NCBI GenBank assembly: GCA_021647835.1
Contig: JAKITY010000002.1
Location: 1-64,000, forward strand
Source: Flavobacteriaceae bacterium
GTDB taxonomy: Bacteria; Bacteroidota; Bacteroidia; Flavobacteriales; Flavobacteriaceae
DNA length: 64,000 nt
Direction of reading: 5' to 3'
Below, in pieces: positions 17,310 through 25,997 of this stretch. Each line of letters begins with the position of its first letter. The stretch's first letter is position 1. The position numbers and the translations under genes were made by a program. Below the pieces are notes generated by a model. That model saw nothing but the letters and a program-made list of their open reading frames with translations, was not told where the DNA came from and did no database searches.

Positions 17310-18942
17310 ACAACTTTCCAGGGTTTAATATGTTTTTGGGGTCTAGTTCTTTTTTTATTGCTAAAAGTAAACTTTGGGCATTGGGAGATAATTTTTGCAA
17401 ATACCATTGCTGATGGTCTGCACCAACTCCATGATGATGACTTATTGCTCCACCAAGCTTCGTTATAGCATTAGAAACTATATTTTTATTTCTTTGCCAT
17501 TGCTCTATCTCTTGGTTTTTTTCTTGCTGAGCTATTAAAGTAAAATATAAAGATGCACCTGTTTCATAAGCGTGTGAGATATGGCAAAAAAGCAAACCGT
17601 TTTTATCAAAGTAATCTGATTTTTCAGTAAGTGCTTTACGAACACCTTGATAAAGGTTATCTAAATTTTTCCAGTAAGTTATGGTTTCAAATGTATCAAT
17701 TAAAATTCTATGTTCTACCATTGTATCTCTTAAGTAGGGTAATGCAAATCGTTTTTCTTCCCAAGTAGAAGACACATTTGCTGGCATCATTTTTCCTCCA
17801 TTTTTTTTGCAAATAGATTTTGAAGTAGCAATTTGTCCTTTGTCAGATTCGTGTTTTATAGCAAATCTCATCATTAAAATACAAGGCTTGGTATATCCAT
17901 TTTTTTTAAGATTATATTTCACCATTTTTTCTAGCAATGCTTTAATATATGTTTTTTTAGAATTGCTCATCAAGGATAGCATTTTGGTTTCATCAGAATC
18001 AGATAATCTAACAATACTAGCGTGTATTCCTCCTTGCACCATCTCTTTAATAGCTTTAGTTCCACTTTGGAAATTTTTAAAAACAGAAACTACCCATTGA
18101 TAAGAAGTAGGTAGTTTTGCAATTTTCATCTTGGCGGAAGTAATTACTCCTAATGTTCCTTCAGAACCTATAAATAAGGAATGAAAATCAATTCCTGATG
18201 CATGTCTTGGGAAATCTTGATGCTCTATTTTGCCATTTGGACAGATAACTTTCAGCCCTAAAACCATGTCTTCTATTTTCCCATACAAACCAGATTCTTG
18301 TCCTGCAGAGCGAGTTGCTATCCAACCTCCAAGAGTTGAAAATTCAAACGATTGTGGAAAATGACCTAAGGTATAAGCTTTTTTATTCAATATTTTTTCT
18401 AGTTCAGGTCCATATATTCCAGCTTGAAAAGTTGCAGTCATTGATTCTTCATCAATAGCTATTAGCGATTTCATTCTAGTTATATTGAGAACAGCCACCT
18501 TGTTATATTTTTCATCTCTATCCGTAGCACCTGTAACATTACTGCCTCCACTATAAGTAATGAGTTTTATGTCTTGTTCATTGCAAACTTTCAAAATATA
18601 CGCTACATCTTCTTCTGATTCTGGGAAAAGTATAAAGTCTGGATAATTATGTATAGAATTTTTAAACACTTTTATTATATCATGATAGCTACGTGCAATA
18701 GCATATTTTAGTCTGTCTTTATTTAAGTTTGAAAATTGTTTAAGCTCTAATTTTGGAAAAGTTGATGTAAAATTTTCATTTGAAAACAGGGCAGAAGGAA
18801 TACTGAAAGTAGAAGGAATTTGGAAATCATTTTTCAATTTTGTATTCCACAATTTTTCTAAATAAGTAATTAACTTAGGGTAATCTTGTAAATCTTGGGC
18901 TTCTTTGGGTTTTCCCCATCGCCACCAGTTGTTGTTATTCAT
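17290..18942 (-). CDS. FAD-binding alkyldihydroxyacetonephosphate synthase (AGPS)-like protein
   Basis: N-terminal WWRWG; EFSTLGGWIATRSAGQESGLYGKIEDMVLGLKVICPNG; GSEGTLGVITSAKMKI; SHHHGVG near the C-terminus. Pattern resembles eukaryotic AGPS. Confidence 0.82.
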   Translation of the reverse strand: MNNNNWWRWGKPKEAQDLQDYPKLITYLEKLWNTKLKNDFQIPSTFSIPSALFSNENFTSTFPKLELKQFSNLNKDRLKYAIARSYHDIIKVFKNSIHNYPDFILFPESEEDVAYILKVCNEQDIKLITYSGGSNVTGATDRDEKYNKVAVLNITRMKSLIAIDEESMTATFQAGIYGPELEKILNKKAYTLGHFPQSFEFSTLGGWIATRSAGQESGLYGKIEDMVLGLKVICPNGKIEHQDFPRHASGIDFHSLFIGSEGTLGVITSAKMKIAKLPTSYQWVVSVFKNFQSGTKAIKEMVQGGIHASIVRLSDSDETKMLSLMSNSKKTYIKALLEKMVKYNLKKNGYTKPCILMMRFAIKHESDKGQIATSKSICKKNGGKMMPANVSSTWEEKRFALPYLRDTMVEHRILIDTFETITYWKNLDNLYQGVRKALTEKSDYFDKNGLLFCHISHAYETGASLYFTLIAQQEKNQEIEQWQRNKNIVSNAITKLGGAISHHHGVGADHQQWYLQKLSPNAQSLLLAIKKELDPKNILNPGKLFDGTRK

Positions 18943-19861
18943 GTTTAGTAACTAATCAGTTTGTTTTATAATGAAATCAAAATATTATATTATTAAATGT
19001 TTTATTAAAAGTAACATATTCAATAAATTACCCTATATTATCTTTGGTTTTAGTTTAATATATAATTATTTTAACACTTTCCAAATATTCTACTCTTACC
19101 TTAGTATTTAAAAAAGCTCAACTCTGCTAGCTTAGCCATATTCTGTATTTTTAATCAAAAGAACTCCTCTACACTTGCCTTCAATGTCATTAAGTTAAGA
19201 TAAATTAATTGAATTTTTCAGGTCATTCTCAATGATATGAAAAATATTTTTCTTTATATTAAAAGATTCTTCGTTCCGTTTCACTTTACTCCCGAAGCCT
19301 CGAGACTGAATGACAAAAACCCTTAACTTAATGATATTTCGCTTGCATTGAGCATAGCGTAAAGATAGTTATTTTTACATTATAAGTGAGCATATTTATA
19401 AGAGTCATAATAAGAGTTTGTTATTGTATCATTTGGTTTGTCCGATAAAATATAGGCGAAGTATTTTAAATGCAGAAGTACCCTCAACATTAATTAATCG
19501 TTGTAAAAGGATTTTATCTAACATAAGGTAATCTTTGATTACACAAAAATTAATAATTTTAAGCATGTAAGAAAATAACAAACCTACTAAACGTCAAGTA
19601 GTTATCAATAATGTTGATAAAAATAATGTAAGACCGTTACAATATTAGACAAAATTAAGATTTAAAGCTTTTTTACTTTGAATTATACCAACCTAAGTTT
19701 GTAAAAATAGCTTTTACAACGGTCTTAATGTTTCTCAAAAACACTATAATAAGTTGAAATAATTGTTGACAAGCCAACAATTATCAAAACACCACAGAAA
19801 ATAATTTTTAAATACCTAAATTTGTGGGTGAATAGTTTCTTATTGAAAATTAAACCAATTA

Positions 19862-20632
19862 ATGGAATTCGGAATTTGTAATTTAAATAGCATTGCCATT
19901 CGTAAAGAGCCAAACGCTACTAGCGAAATGGTTTCTCAGATTCTATTTGGTGAAACATTTAAAGTTACCGATTCCAATAACCAATGGGTAAAAGTTATTT
20001 TAGATTTCTATTTTTATGAAGGATGGGTTTCTAAAAATGAAATAATCTTACTTCAAGAAGATGATTACAATGAAATTTTTACAAAAAACAAGACTGTTTC
20101 CAATGAATTGGTAACCTATATTTCTGATCAAAAAAATAGCCTACAAATATTAACTCTGGGTGCATCATTACCACACTTTAAGAAGAACAAATTCAAATTA
20201 TTAGAACAACAATTCGATTTTGATGGCAATACCAATTCTAATAAATTAACTAAAGCAAATTTAGTTAACACTACATATATGTATCTCAATACTCCTTTTT
20301 TATGGGGAGGAAGAACACCTTTTGGTATTGACTGTTCTGGATTTACACAAATGGTTTATAAAATAAATGGTTATTCTTTACTCAAAAATGCTTCTTCTCA
20401 AGCCAGTCAAGGAGAAGTTTTAAGTTTTATTGAAGAAAGTGAGCCTGGAGATTTGGCATTTTTTGATAATGAAGAAGGTGAAATAGTTCATGTTGGAATT
20501 ATTTTGGCAGACAACCATATTATACATTGTCATGGAAAAGTAAGAATTGACAGATTAGATCAAAGCGGAATATACAATGCTGATACTAAAAGACATACTC
20601 ACAAACTAAGGGTTATGAAACAAATTTTTTAG
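19862..20632 (+). CDS. SH3-like + NlpC/P60 (C40) cysteine peptidase
   Basis: N-terminal SH3 repeat (AIRKEPNATSEMVSQILFGETFKV); FGIDCSGFTQMVYK and HVGIILADNHIIHCHG catalytic motifs. Confidence 0.9.
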   Translation: MEFGICNLNSIAIRKEPNATSEMVSQILFGETFKVTDSNNQWVKVILDFYFYEGWVSKNEIILLQEDDYNEIFTKNKTVSNELVTYISDQKNSLQILTLGASLPHFKKNKFKLLEQQFDFDGNTNSNKLTKANLVNTTYMYLNTPFLWGGRTPFGIDCSGFTQMVYKINGYSLLKNASSQASQGEVLSFIEESEPGDLAFFDNEEGEIVHVGIILADNHIIHCHGKVRIDRLDQSGIYNADTKRHTHKLRVMKQIF

Positions 20633-20851
20633 AAATTACTTACTAACCTGCTCTATTTAAAACAAAATATAGCGAAGCAGATTGTTTAGTATATTTGTTC
20701 CCGTAAGGATTTTCACTTTAAAGAAATTGTTTCTTAATATTTTTAGTTGGATAACAATTATTTAATATAAATTTCAATTCACAAATATTTAACAGGCTAG
20801 TTTCATTGAAAAGTGTAAATTTGTAGCTTATAAATTATATTCAATATAAAA

Positions 20852-21865
20852 ATGAAAAAAATAATCATCTTATTTGTTGTTATCGCATTATCTTCTTGTA
20901 AAGAACAAATCAAAGACTATGTAAGTATTCAAGGTAAAATTACTAATTCAAGTGATGAAGCACTAACAATTTTAGGCGAAAACTTTCAAAAAAGCATTAC
21001 AATCAATTCTGATGGAACCTTCCAAGACACACTAAAAGTAATCGAAGGTGGTTTTCATGGATTAACTATTGGGTCAATAAAATCTTTTATATATGTAAAA
21101 AACGGTTATGACTTAGAATTAAACTTTGACAAAAAAAAGTTCCCAAATTCGGTAAATTTTAATGGTAATGGTTCAGGTACTAATAATTACTTATTTGAAA
21201 AAGTTAAATATATTAACAATGGAAAACTAAGTGACCCAAAATGGTTTACTGGATTAAAAAAAGCTGAATTTGATGAAAAAATTGCAAGTATTTCAAAAGA
21301 TCTAGATGCTTTATTAGTTGGTGCTAAAGATTTAGATCCTGAAGTTTTAAAATCAGAACAAGAAAATAACATAAAATTTATTGAGTTCTTTAATACTGGT
21401 TATAAGAGAGAAAGTGAAATGAGTAATGTAATCAAAAAAGGAACTCCATCTCCAAAATTCAACTACCCAAACACTGAAGGTGAAAATATTTCTTTAGACG
21501 ATTTGAAAGGGAAGTATGTTTATGTTGATGTTTGGGCAACGTGGTGTGGACCATGCATACGAGAAATCCCGTCTTTAAAAGAACTAAATAAAGAATATAG
21601 CGGTAAAGCTCTTGCTATTGTAAGTTTATCTATTGATGATGTTGCCAACAAAGACAAATGGTTAAAAATGGTAGCTGATAAAGATTTACAAGGTATTCAA
21701 ATTATGGCAGACAAAGCTTGGGATTCTGATTTTATTAAAGCTTATAATATTACGGGTATTCCGCGATTTATTTTAATTGATAAAGAAGGTAATATTTTGG
21801 ATGCCAATGCTCCTCGCCCATCCAACCCTAGATTAAAAGAAGTTTTAAACGGTTTAAGCTTATAA
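20852..21865 (+). CDS. TlpA/AhpC-TSA-like thiol-disulfide oxidoreductase lipoprotein
   Basis: Lipobox LSSC; VYVDVWATWCGPCIREIPSLKEL. Confidence 0.9.
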   Translation: MKKIIILFVVIALSSCKEQIKDYVSIQGKITNSSDEALTILGENFQKSITINSDGTFQDTLKVIEGGFHGLTIGSIKSFIYVKNGYDLELNFDKKKFPNSVNFNGNGSGTNNYLFEKVKYINNGKLSDPKWFTGLKKAEFDEKIASISKDLDALLVGAKDLDPEVLKSEQENNIKFIEFFNTGYKRESEMSNVIKKGTPSPKFNYPNTEGENISLDDLKGKYVYVDVWATWCGPCIREIPSLKELNKEYSGKALAIVSLSIDDVANKDKWLKMVADKDLQGIQIMADKAWDSDFIKAYNITGIPRFILIDKEGNILDANAPRPSNPRLKEVLNGLSL

Positions 21866-21963
21866 ATTAAGGTTTAGTGTAAATTCAATTAGTAAATGCG
21901 CCTTTTAGGAGTGTTTTATTTACATTAAGTTACTCCATTTCGCTCTCTTTGCTTTGTTTCAAA

Positions 21964-23976
21964 TTAGCGTTTATATGAGTACTCCTTATACCGCAACAAC
22001 CGCAAAGCATTAACAACCACAATAAGTGTAGATCCTTCGTGAATGGCAACTGCCACACCAATACTTGCCCAACCAATTAATGTTGACGGAATTAAAACAG
22101 CAACAATTCCTAAACTAATCCATAGGTTTTGTTTGATAATACTTCTTGATTTTCGACTCAACCCAATTACAAAAGGTAGATTTTCAATTTTATCGGACAT
22201 TAATGCAACATCGGCAGTTTCAAGTGCTACATCGCTTCCTGCTGCTCCCATTGCGATACCAACTGTGCTGTTTGCCATTGCTGGCGCATCATTTACGCCA
22301 TCGCCAACCATTGCTACTTTTGTGTATTTTTCTTTTAATTCTTGAATTGCAGTTACTTTGTCTTCTGGCATTAAACCGCCTTTTGCTTCGGTAAGTCCAA
22401 TTTGTTTTGCGATTGAATCGCCTACATTTTGATGATCGCCTGTAAGCATTATCATTTTTTCAATGCCCATTTCTTTTAGACGTAATAAAGTGCTTTTTGC
22501 AGCTTCTCTTGGTGTGTCCATTACGCTTAACAAACCAATTAATTTATTGTTAGATGCTACCAACATTGCGGTATGACCATCATTTAATAAATCATTCATT
22601 TGTGTAGCAACGGCATCATTGATTGTTATCTTTTTTTCAATCATTAATTTTGCATTTCCGATAAGAATATTCGCTCCTTTATAAGTTGCACTAATTCCTT
22701 TTCCTTGAATGGCTTTTATATCTGATGCTTCATTCTTTACCTCAATATTATACTGCGATTTTATATCTTTTGAAATGGCTTTTGCCAACGGATGATTACT
22801 CAAACTCTCCACATCTAAAACCAATGCTAAAAATTCGTCTTTATTAAATCCGTTTAACGGAATGGCATTGGTCAGTTTTGGTTTTCCTTCGGTAAGTGTT
22901 CCTGTTTTGTCGAAGGCAATGGTTGTTAAACTTCCTAAATCCTCCAACGCACGACCGCCTTTTATGAGTACGCCACCTTTTGCGGCTCTTGCAATTCCGC
23001 TAAGTACAGCACTTGGCGTAGAAATTGCCAAAGCACACGGACTTGCAGCAACTAAAACGCTAATGGCTCTATAAATACTTTCCTTTGAAGTTTCATCTAT
23101 AATTAAATATGCAAAACATAATGAAATCACCAAAATAATAACTGCTGGAACAAACCATTTTTCAAACTTTTTGGTGGCTAATTGCGTAGGTGATTTTTTG
23201 GTTTCTACTTCGCTTACCATTTTTACCAAACGAGCAATGGTAGAATCTTCACTTAGTTTTAATACTTTAATTTCTAATGCATTATCGCCATTGATAGTTC
23301 CTGTAAAAACAACATTTGTTTTATCTATTTCTCTAAATTTTGGAAGATTATTTGCATCTGCAATCGCCGTTTTATCAATAGGAATACTTTCACCTGTAAT
23401 TGAGGCTTGATTGATACTGCTACTTCCTTTAATAATTACGCCATCTGCTGCAATTTTAGTATTTGGTCGTACTACAATAATATCGTTTATTTTTAGTTCT
23501 TCTACTGAAATCTCTATGACTTTTCCACTTCTTTTTACCAATGCTGTTTTTGGCGATAATTCTCCCAAAGCCTCAATAGATTTTTTGGCTTTGTTCATTG
23601 CATATTTTTCTAATGCGTGTCCGATACTGAATAAGAACAACAGCAATGCACCTTCTTCCCAACTGCCAATATAGGCTGCGGCTGCGGCTGCAACAAGCAT
23701 TAAAAAATCTATCTCAAATTCCCCTTTTTTAATTTTTCCGATGGCTTCGGTTAAGGTAAAATAACCTCCGAAGAAATAGGTTGCTATATAACTGTACAAC
23801 GCCCATTTTTCGGGTAAATTGGTTGCGAACTCTATGATTATTCCTGTAAAAAAGAATATTCCGCCTATAATAGCGAAGTAAAGTTCGGTTTTTTCGCCAA
23901 AAATTCCTCCGTGATTGTGGTTCCCGTTATGACGGGACAGGCTGTGACTGTCATTTTTTTTGTGCTTTTCTTTCAT
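21964..23976 (-). CDS. Heavy-metal-translocating P1B-type ATPase, P1B-4-like
   Basis: DKTGTLTEGKP, VAASPCALAISTPSAVLSG, VAMVGDGVNDAPAMANSTVG, VAIHEGSTLIVVVNALRLL; His-rich N-terminus. Confidence 0.92.
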   Translation of the reverse strand: MKEKHKKNDSHSLSRHNGNHNHGGIFGEKTELYFAIIGGIFFFTGIIIEFATNLPEKWALYSYIATYFFGGYFTLTEAIGKIKKGEFEIDFLMLVAAAAAAYIGSWEEGALLLFLFSIGHALEKYAMNKAKKSIEALGELSPKTALVKRSGKVIEISVEELKINDIIVVRPNTKIAADGVIIKGSSSINQASITGESIPIDKTAIADANNLPKFREIDKTNVVFTGTINGDNALEIKVLKLSEDSTIARLVKMVSEVETKKSPTQLATKKFEKWFVPAVIILVISLCFAYLIIDETSKESIYRAISVLVAASPCALAISTPSAVLSGIARAAKGGVLIKGGRALEDLGSLTTIAFDKTGTLTEGKPKLTNAIPLNGFNKDEFLALVLDVESLSNHPLAKAISKDIKSQYNIEVKNEASDIKAIQGKGISATYKGANILIGNAKLMIEKKITINDAVATQMNDLLNDGHTAMLVASNNKLIGLLSVMDTPREAAKSTLLRLKEMGIEKMIMLTGDHQNVGDSIAKQIGLTEAKGGLMPEDKVTAIQELKEKYTKVAMVGDGVNDAPAMANSTVGIAMGAAGSDVALETADVALMSDKIENLPFVIGLSRKSRSIIKQNLWISLGIVAVLIPSTLIGWASIGVAVAIHEGSTLIVVVNALRLLRYKEYSYKR

Positions 23977-23978
23977 TA

Positions 23979-24515
23979 TTAGGTGTTTTTAAGTTCTTTA
24001 ATTGTTGCTTTAAGCATAGCAGGAACAACAATTTTATGAAATGGTTTTATGATTATGAAATATAGTTTTCCGAACCAATTATTGAAATTCACAGCAGTTG
24101 TTATCGTTAAATTTTGTTTTGAATCATTTAATAATAATGAAACTTTAAAGTTTAAATGCTTGTCATTTTCTCCAAAAATTAATTCTGATTTATTTTTTTG
24201 AAGCAGTTTAAATAATCCAACTTGTTCGCCAATTTCCATATTAAAACTGTCAAAATCTTGTTTGTTTAATACATCTTCACCAGTTTTAAGTCCAAAAGTT
24301 GAAACCATTTTATTTCTTAAACTAAGTAAGTTTTCAATCCATTTTGGTGATGATAAGAAAAAGGCTTTTCCAACTTCTTCTGAAGTTAAATTTTCTGCAT
24401 TGCTTTCTATGTTGCCTATATAGCAATCTACATAATCAAATTCTGTTTTTAACAAAACTGAATTTTCAGGAAAGCCTATTTTCTTAATCCTCATTTTCAA
24501 TTTATCATTTTTCAC
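23979..24515 (-). CDS. DUF2867-like protein
   Basis: ORF abutting the ATPase and adaptor genes; family assignment from general sequence pattern (VGLFKLL, FNNWFGKLYFIIIKPFHKIVVPAMLK). Confidence 0.6.
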   Translation of the reverse strand: MKNDKLKMRIKKIGFPENSVLLKTEFDYVDCYIGNIESNAENLTSEEVGKAFFLSSPKWIENLLSLRNKMVSTFGLKTGEDVLNKQDFDSFNMEIGEQVGLFKLLQKNKSELIFGENDKHLNFKVSLLLNDSKQNLTITTAVNFNNWFGKLYFIIIKPFHKIVVPAMLKATIKELKNT

Positions 24516-24517
24516 TT

Positions 24518-25777
24518 TTAATGACTATGTTCTGCTTCTCCTTTACCCATTTCTGCTAATAAAAAATAAGCGCCATCACTTACTATTAAAGTGTTTTCTG
24601 GCAATTCTTTTAACAATTTAATTGCTGTAAAACCATTGTTACTAATTCCTGTAATAACTTCGATCATTTTAAAGGTCATTTTTGGCTCATCGTGATTGTC
24701 GCCTTCATTTTCGTGATTTCCACTCTCATCGTGAGCGTGCTCTTCGTTTTTAATTTTTATAAAAATATGCGACTTCTCGTCTTCGGTAACAATTGCTTTT
24801 TCTGGCAAAACATTTGTAAGAGTTTCATTTGCAATAATTTGTCCGTGAATATACATTCCTGGAATAAGAATTTTACTTTTATTATCAATTTCTGCGTGTA
24901 CGTGAATTGCCTTAGGGTTTGACTCAAAAACAGGACTTATGGCGTGTATTTTTCCTGAAAACTCTTGTCCTTCAAGACTACTTGTTGTAAAATTTAGTAT
25001 TTGCCCTACTTTTACTTTACTAATATCTTTTTCAAAAACCATAACATCTGCGTGCAATTCGTCATTATTTACAACCTCAATTAGTTTGGTTAAAGGAGCC
25101 GCATAAGCACCAATATTGGTTTCTACTTTTCCTACTTTTCCATTAAAAGGCGAAACTATATTTACTGTTGAGTATAGATTTCCATTTTCGATTGATGACA
25201 CGTTAAGACCTAACATTCTAAGTTTCATTTTCTGCCCTTTAAGGTTGGTCTTACTATTTCGGTATTCAGCAGTTACGCGTTGAAACTCTTTTCCCGAACC
25301 TACTTTTTCTTCATACAAAATTTTTCGTCTGTTGTATTCTTGTTCTAAAAAATGCAATGAATTAAGGTTATTTAGATAATCTTGTTGCATCTGTATAATA
25401 TCTGGATGTTCTATTCTGGCTAAGATTTTACCTTTTTTAACATTATCTCCTTCAATTACATAAATGTTTTTTATAATTCCGCCAACTATAGAACTTATAT
25501 CTGCTTTGTGCTGAGGAGCAACTTCTAAATCTCCTGATGCTTTTACGGAAATATTCATTTTCTTATTTTCTATGGTAACCAATTTTAAACTTATTGCTTC
25601 CATTTGCTGTTCGGTTAAGGACACTGTGCCTTCTTCGTGGTCATCGTGTACTTCCTCCGAAGTATTTTCTTTTGAGTTTTCAGTATGTTTATCCTCTTTA
25701 TTTTTTGATGAATTTCCACAACTGCTTACTAATATTCCTATAAAAAGGATTGCTGTTATTATTTTTATATTTTTCAT
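24518..25777 (-). CDS. RND periplasmic adaptor subunit (CusB/CzcB-like) lipoprotein, His-rich
   Basis: MKNIKIITAILFIGILVSSCGN lipobox (start moved 20 codons inward); KADISSIVGGIIKNIYVIEGDNVKKGKILARIEHPD; His/Asp/Glu-rich stretches. Confidence 0.9.
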   Translation of the reverse strand: MKNIKIITAILFIGILVSSCGNSSKNKEDKHTENSKENTSEEVHDDHEEGTVSLTEQQMEAISLKLVTIENKKMNISVKASGDLEVAPQHKADISSIVGGIIKNIYVIEGDNVKKGKILARIEHPDIIQMQQDYLNNLNSLHFLEQEYNRRKILYEEKVGSGKEFQRVTAEYRNSKTNLKGQKMKLRMLGLNVSSIENGNLYSTVNIVSPFNGKVGKVETNIGAYAAPLTKLIEVVNNDELHADVMVFEKDISKVKVGQILNFTTSSLEGQEFSGKIHAISPVFESNPKAIHVHAEIDNKSKILIPGMYIHGQIIANETLTNVLPEKAIVTEDEKSHIFIKIKNEEHAHDESGNHENEGDNHDEPKMTFKMIEVITGISNNGFTAIKLLKELPENTLIVSDGAYFLLAEMGKGEAEHSH

Positions 25778-25997
25778 TTTGTTGATTTTAATTATTTTAA
25801 TTGGAACGCTGATGACACGGATTACACAGATTTTCACGGATTTTTTATATGTGTTTGCCTGTATAATTCATAATCATCAAAGTCCATTTTTATTTTATTT
25901 TTTTACTAAAAAGACTATTATTTAGACAATTCCTTATCAATAGTTACAATCAAGTCTTTTATCTTATGTCTTATAGCAAAGCGGTCTTATGTCTTTT

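Noticed and set aside
18943-19861. 0.9-kb non-coding region considered as a possible RNA gene or CRISPR
   Set aside because: No regularly spaced repeats or recognisable RNA fold; only dispersed-repeat-like and inverted-repeat fragments, listed separately.
19725-19913. 62-aa hydrophobic minus-strand ORF overlapping the NlpC/P60 start
   Set aside because: Overlaps the conserved N-terminus of the peptidase divergently. The TM-like tail could be a gene remnant, but there is no family support.
22188-22199. TTTTATCGGACA, a 12-bp match to the IS4 terminal repeat
   Set aside because: It encodes MSDKI in the intact P1B ATPase; coincidental, and used as a caution for the solitary repeat at 19438.
25572-25925. 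117-aa plus-strand ORF antisense to the RND adaptor
   Set aside because: Low-complexity hydrophobic shadow of a lipoprotein/His-rich coding region.
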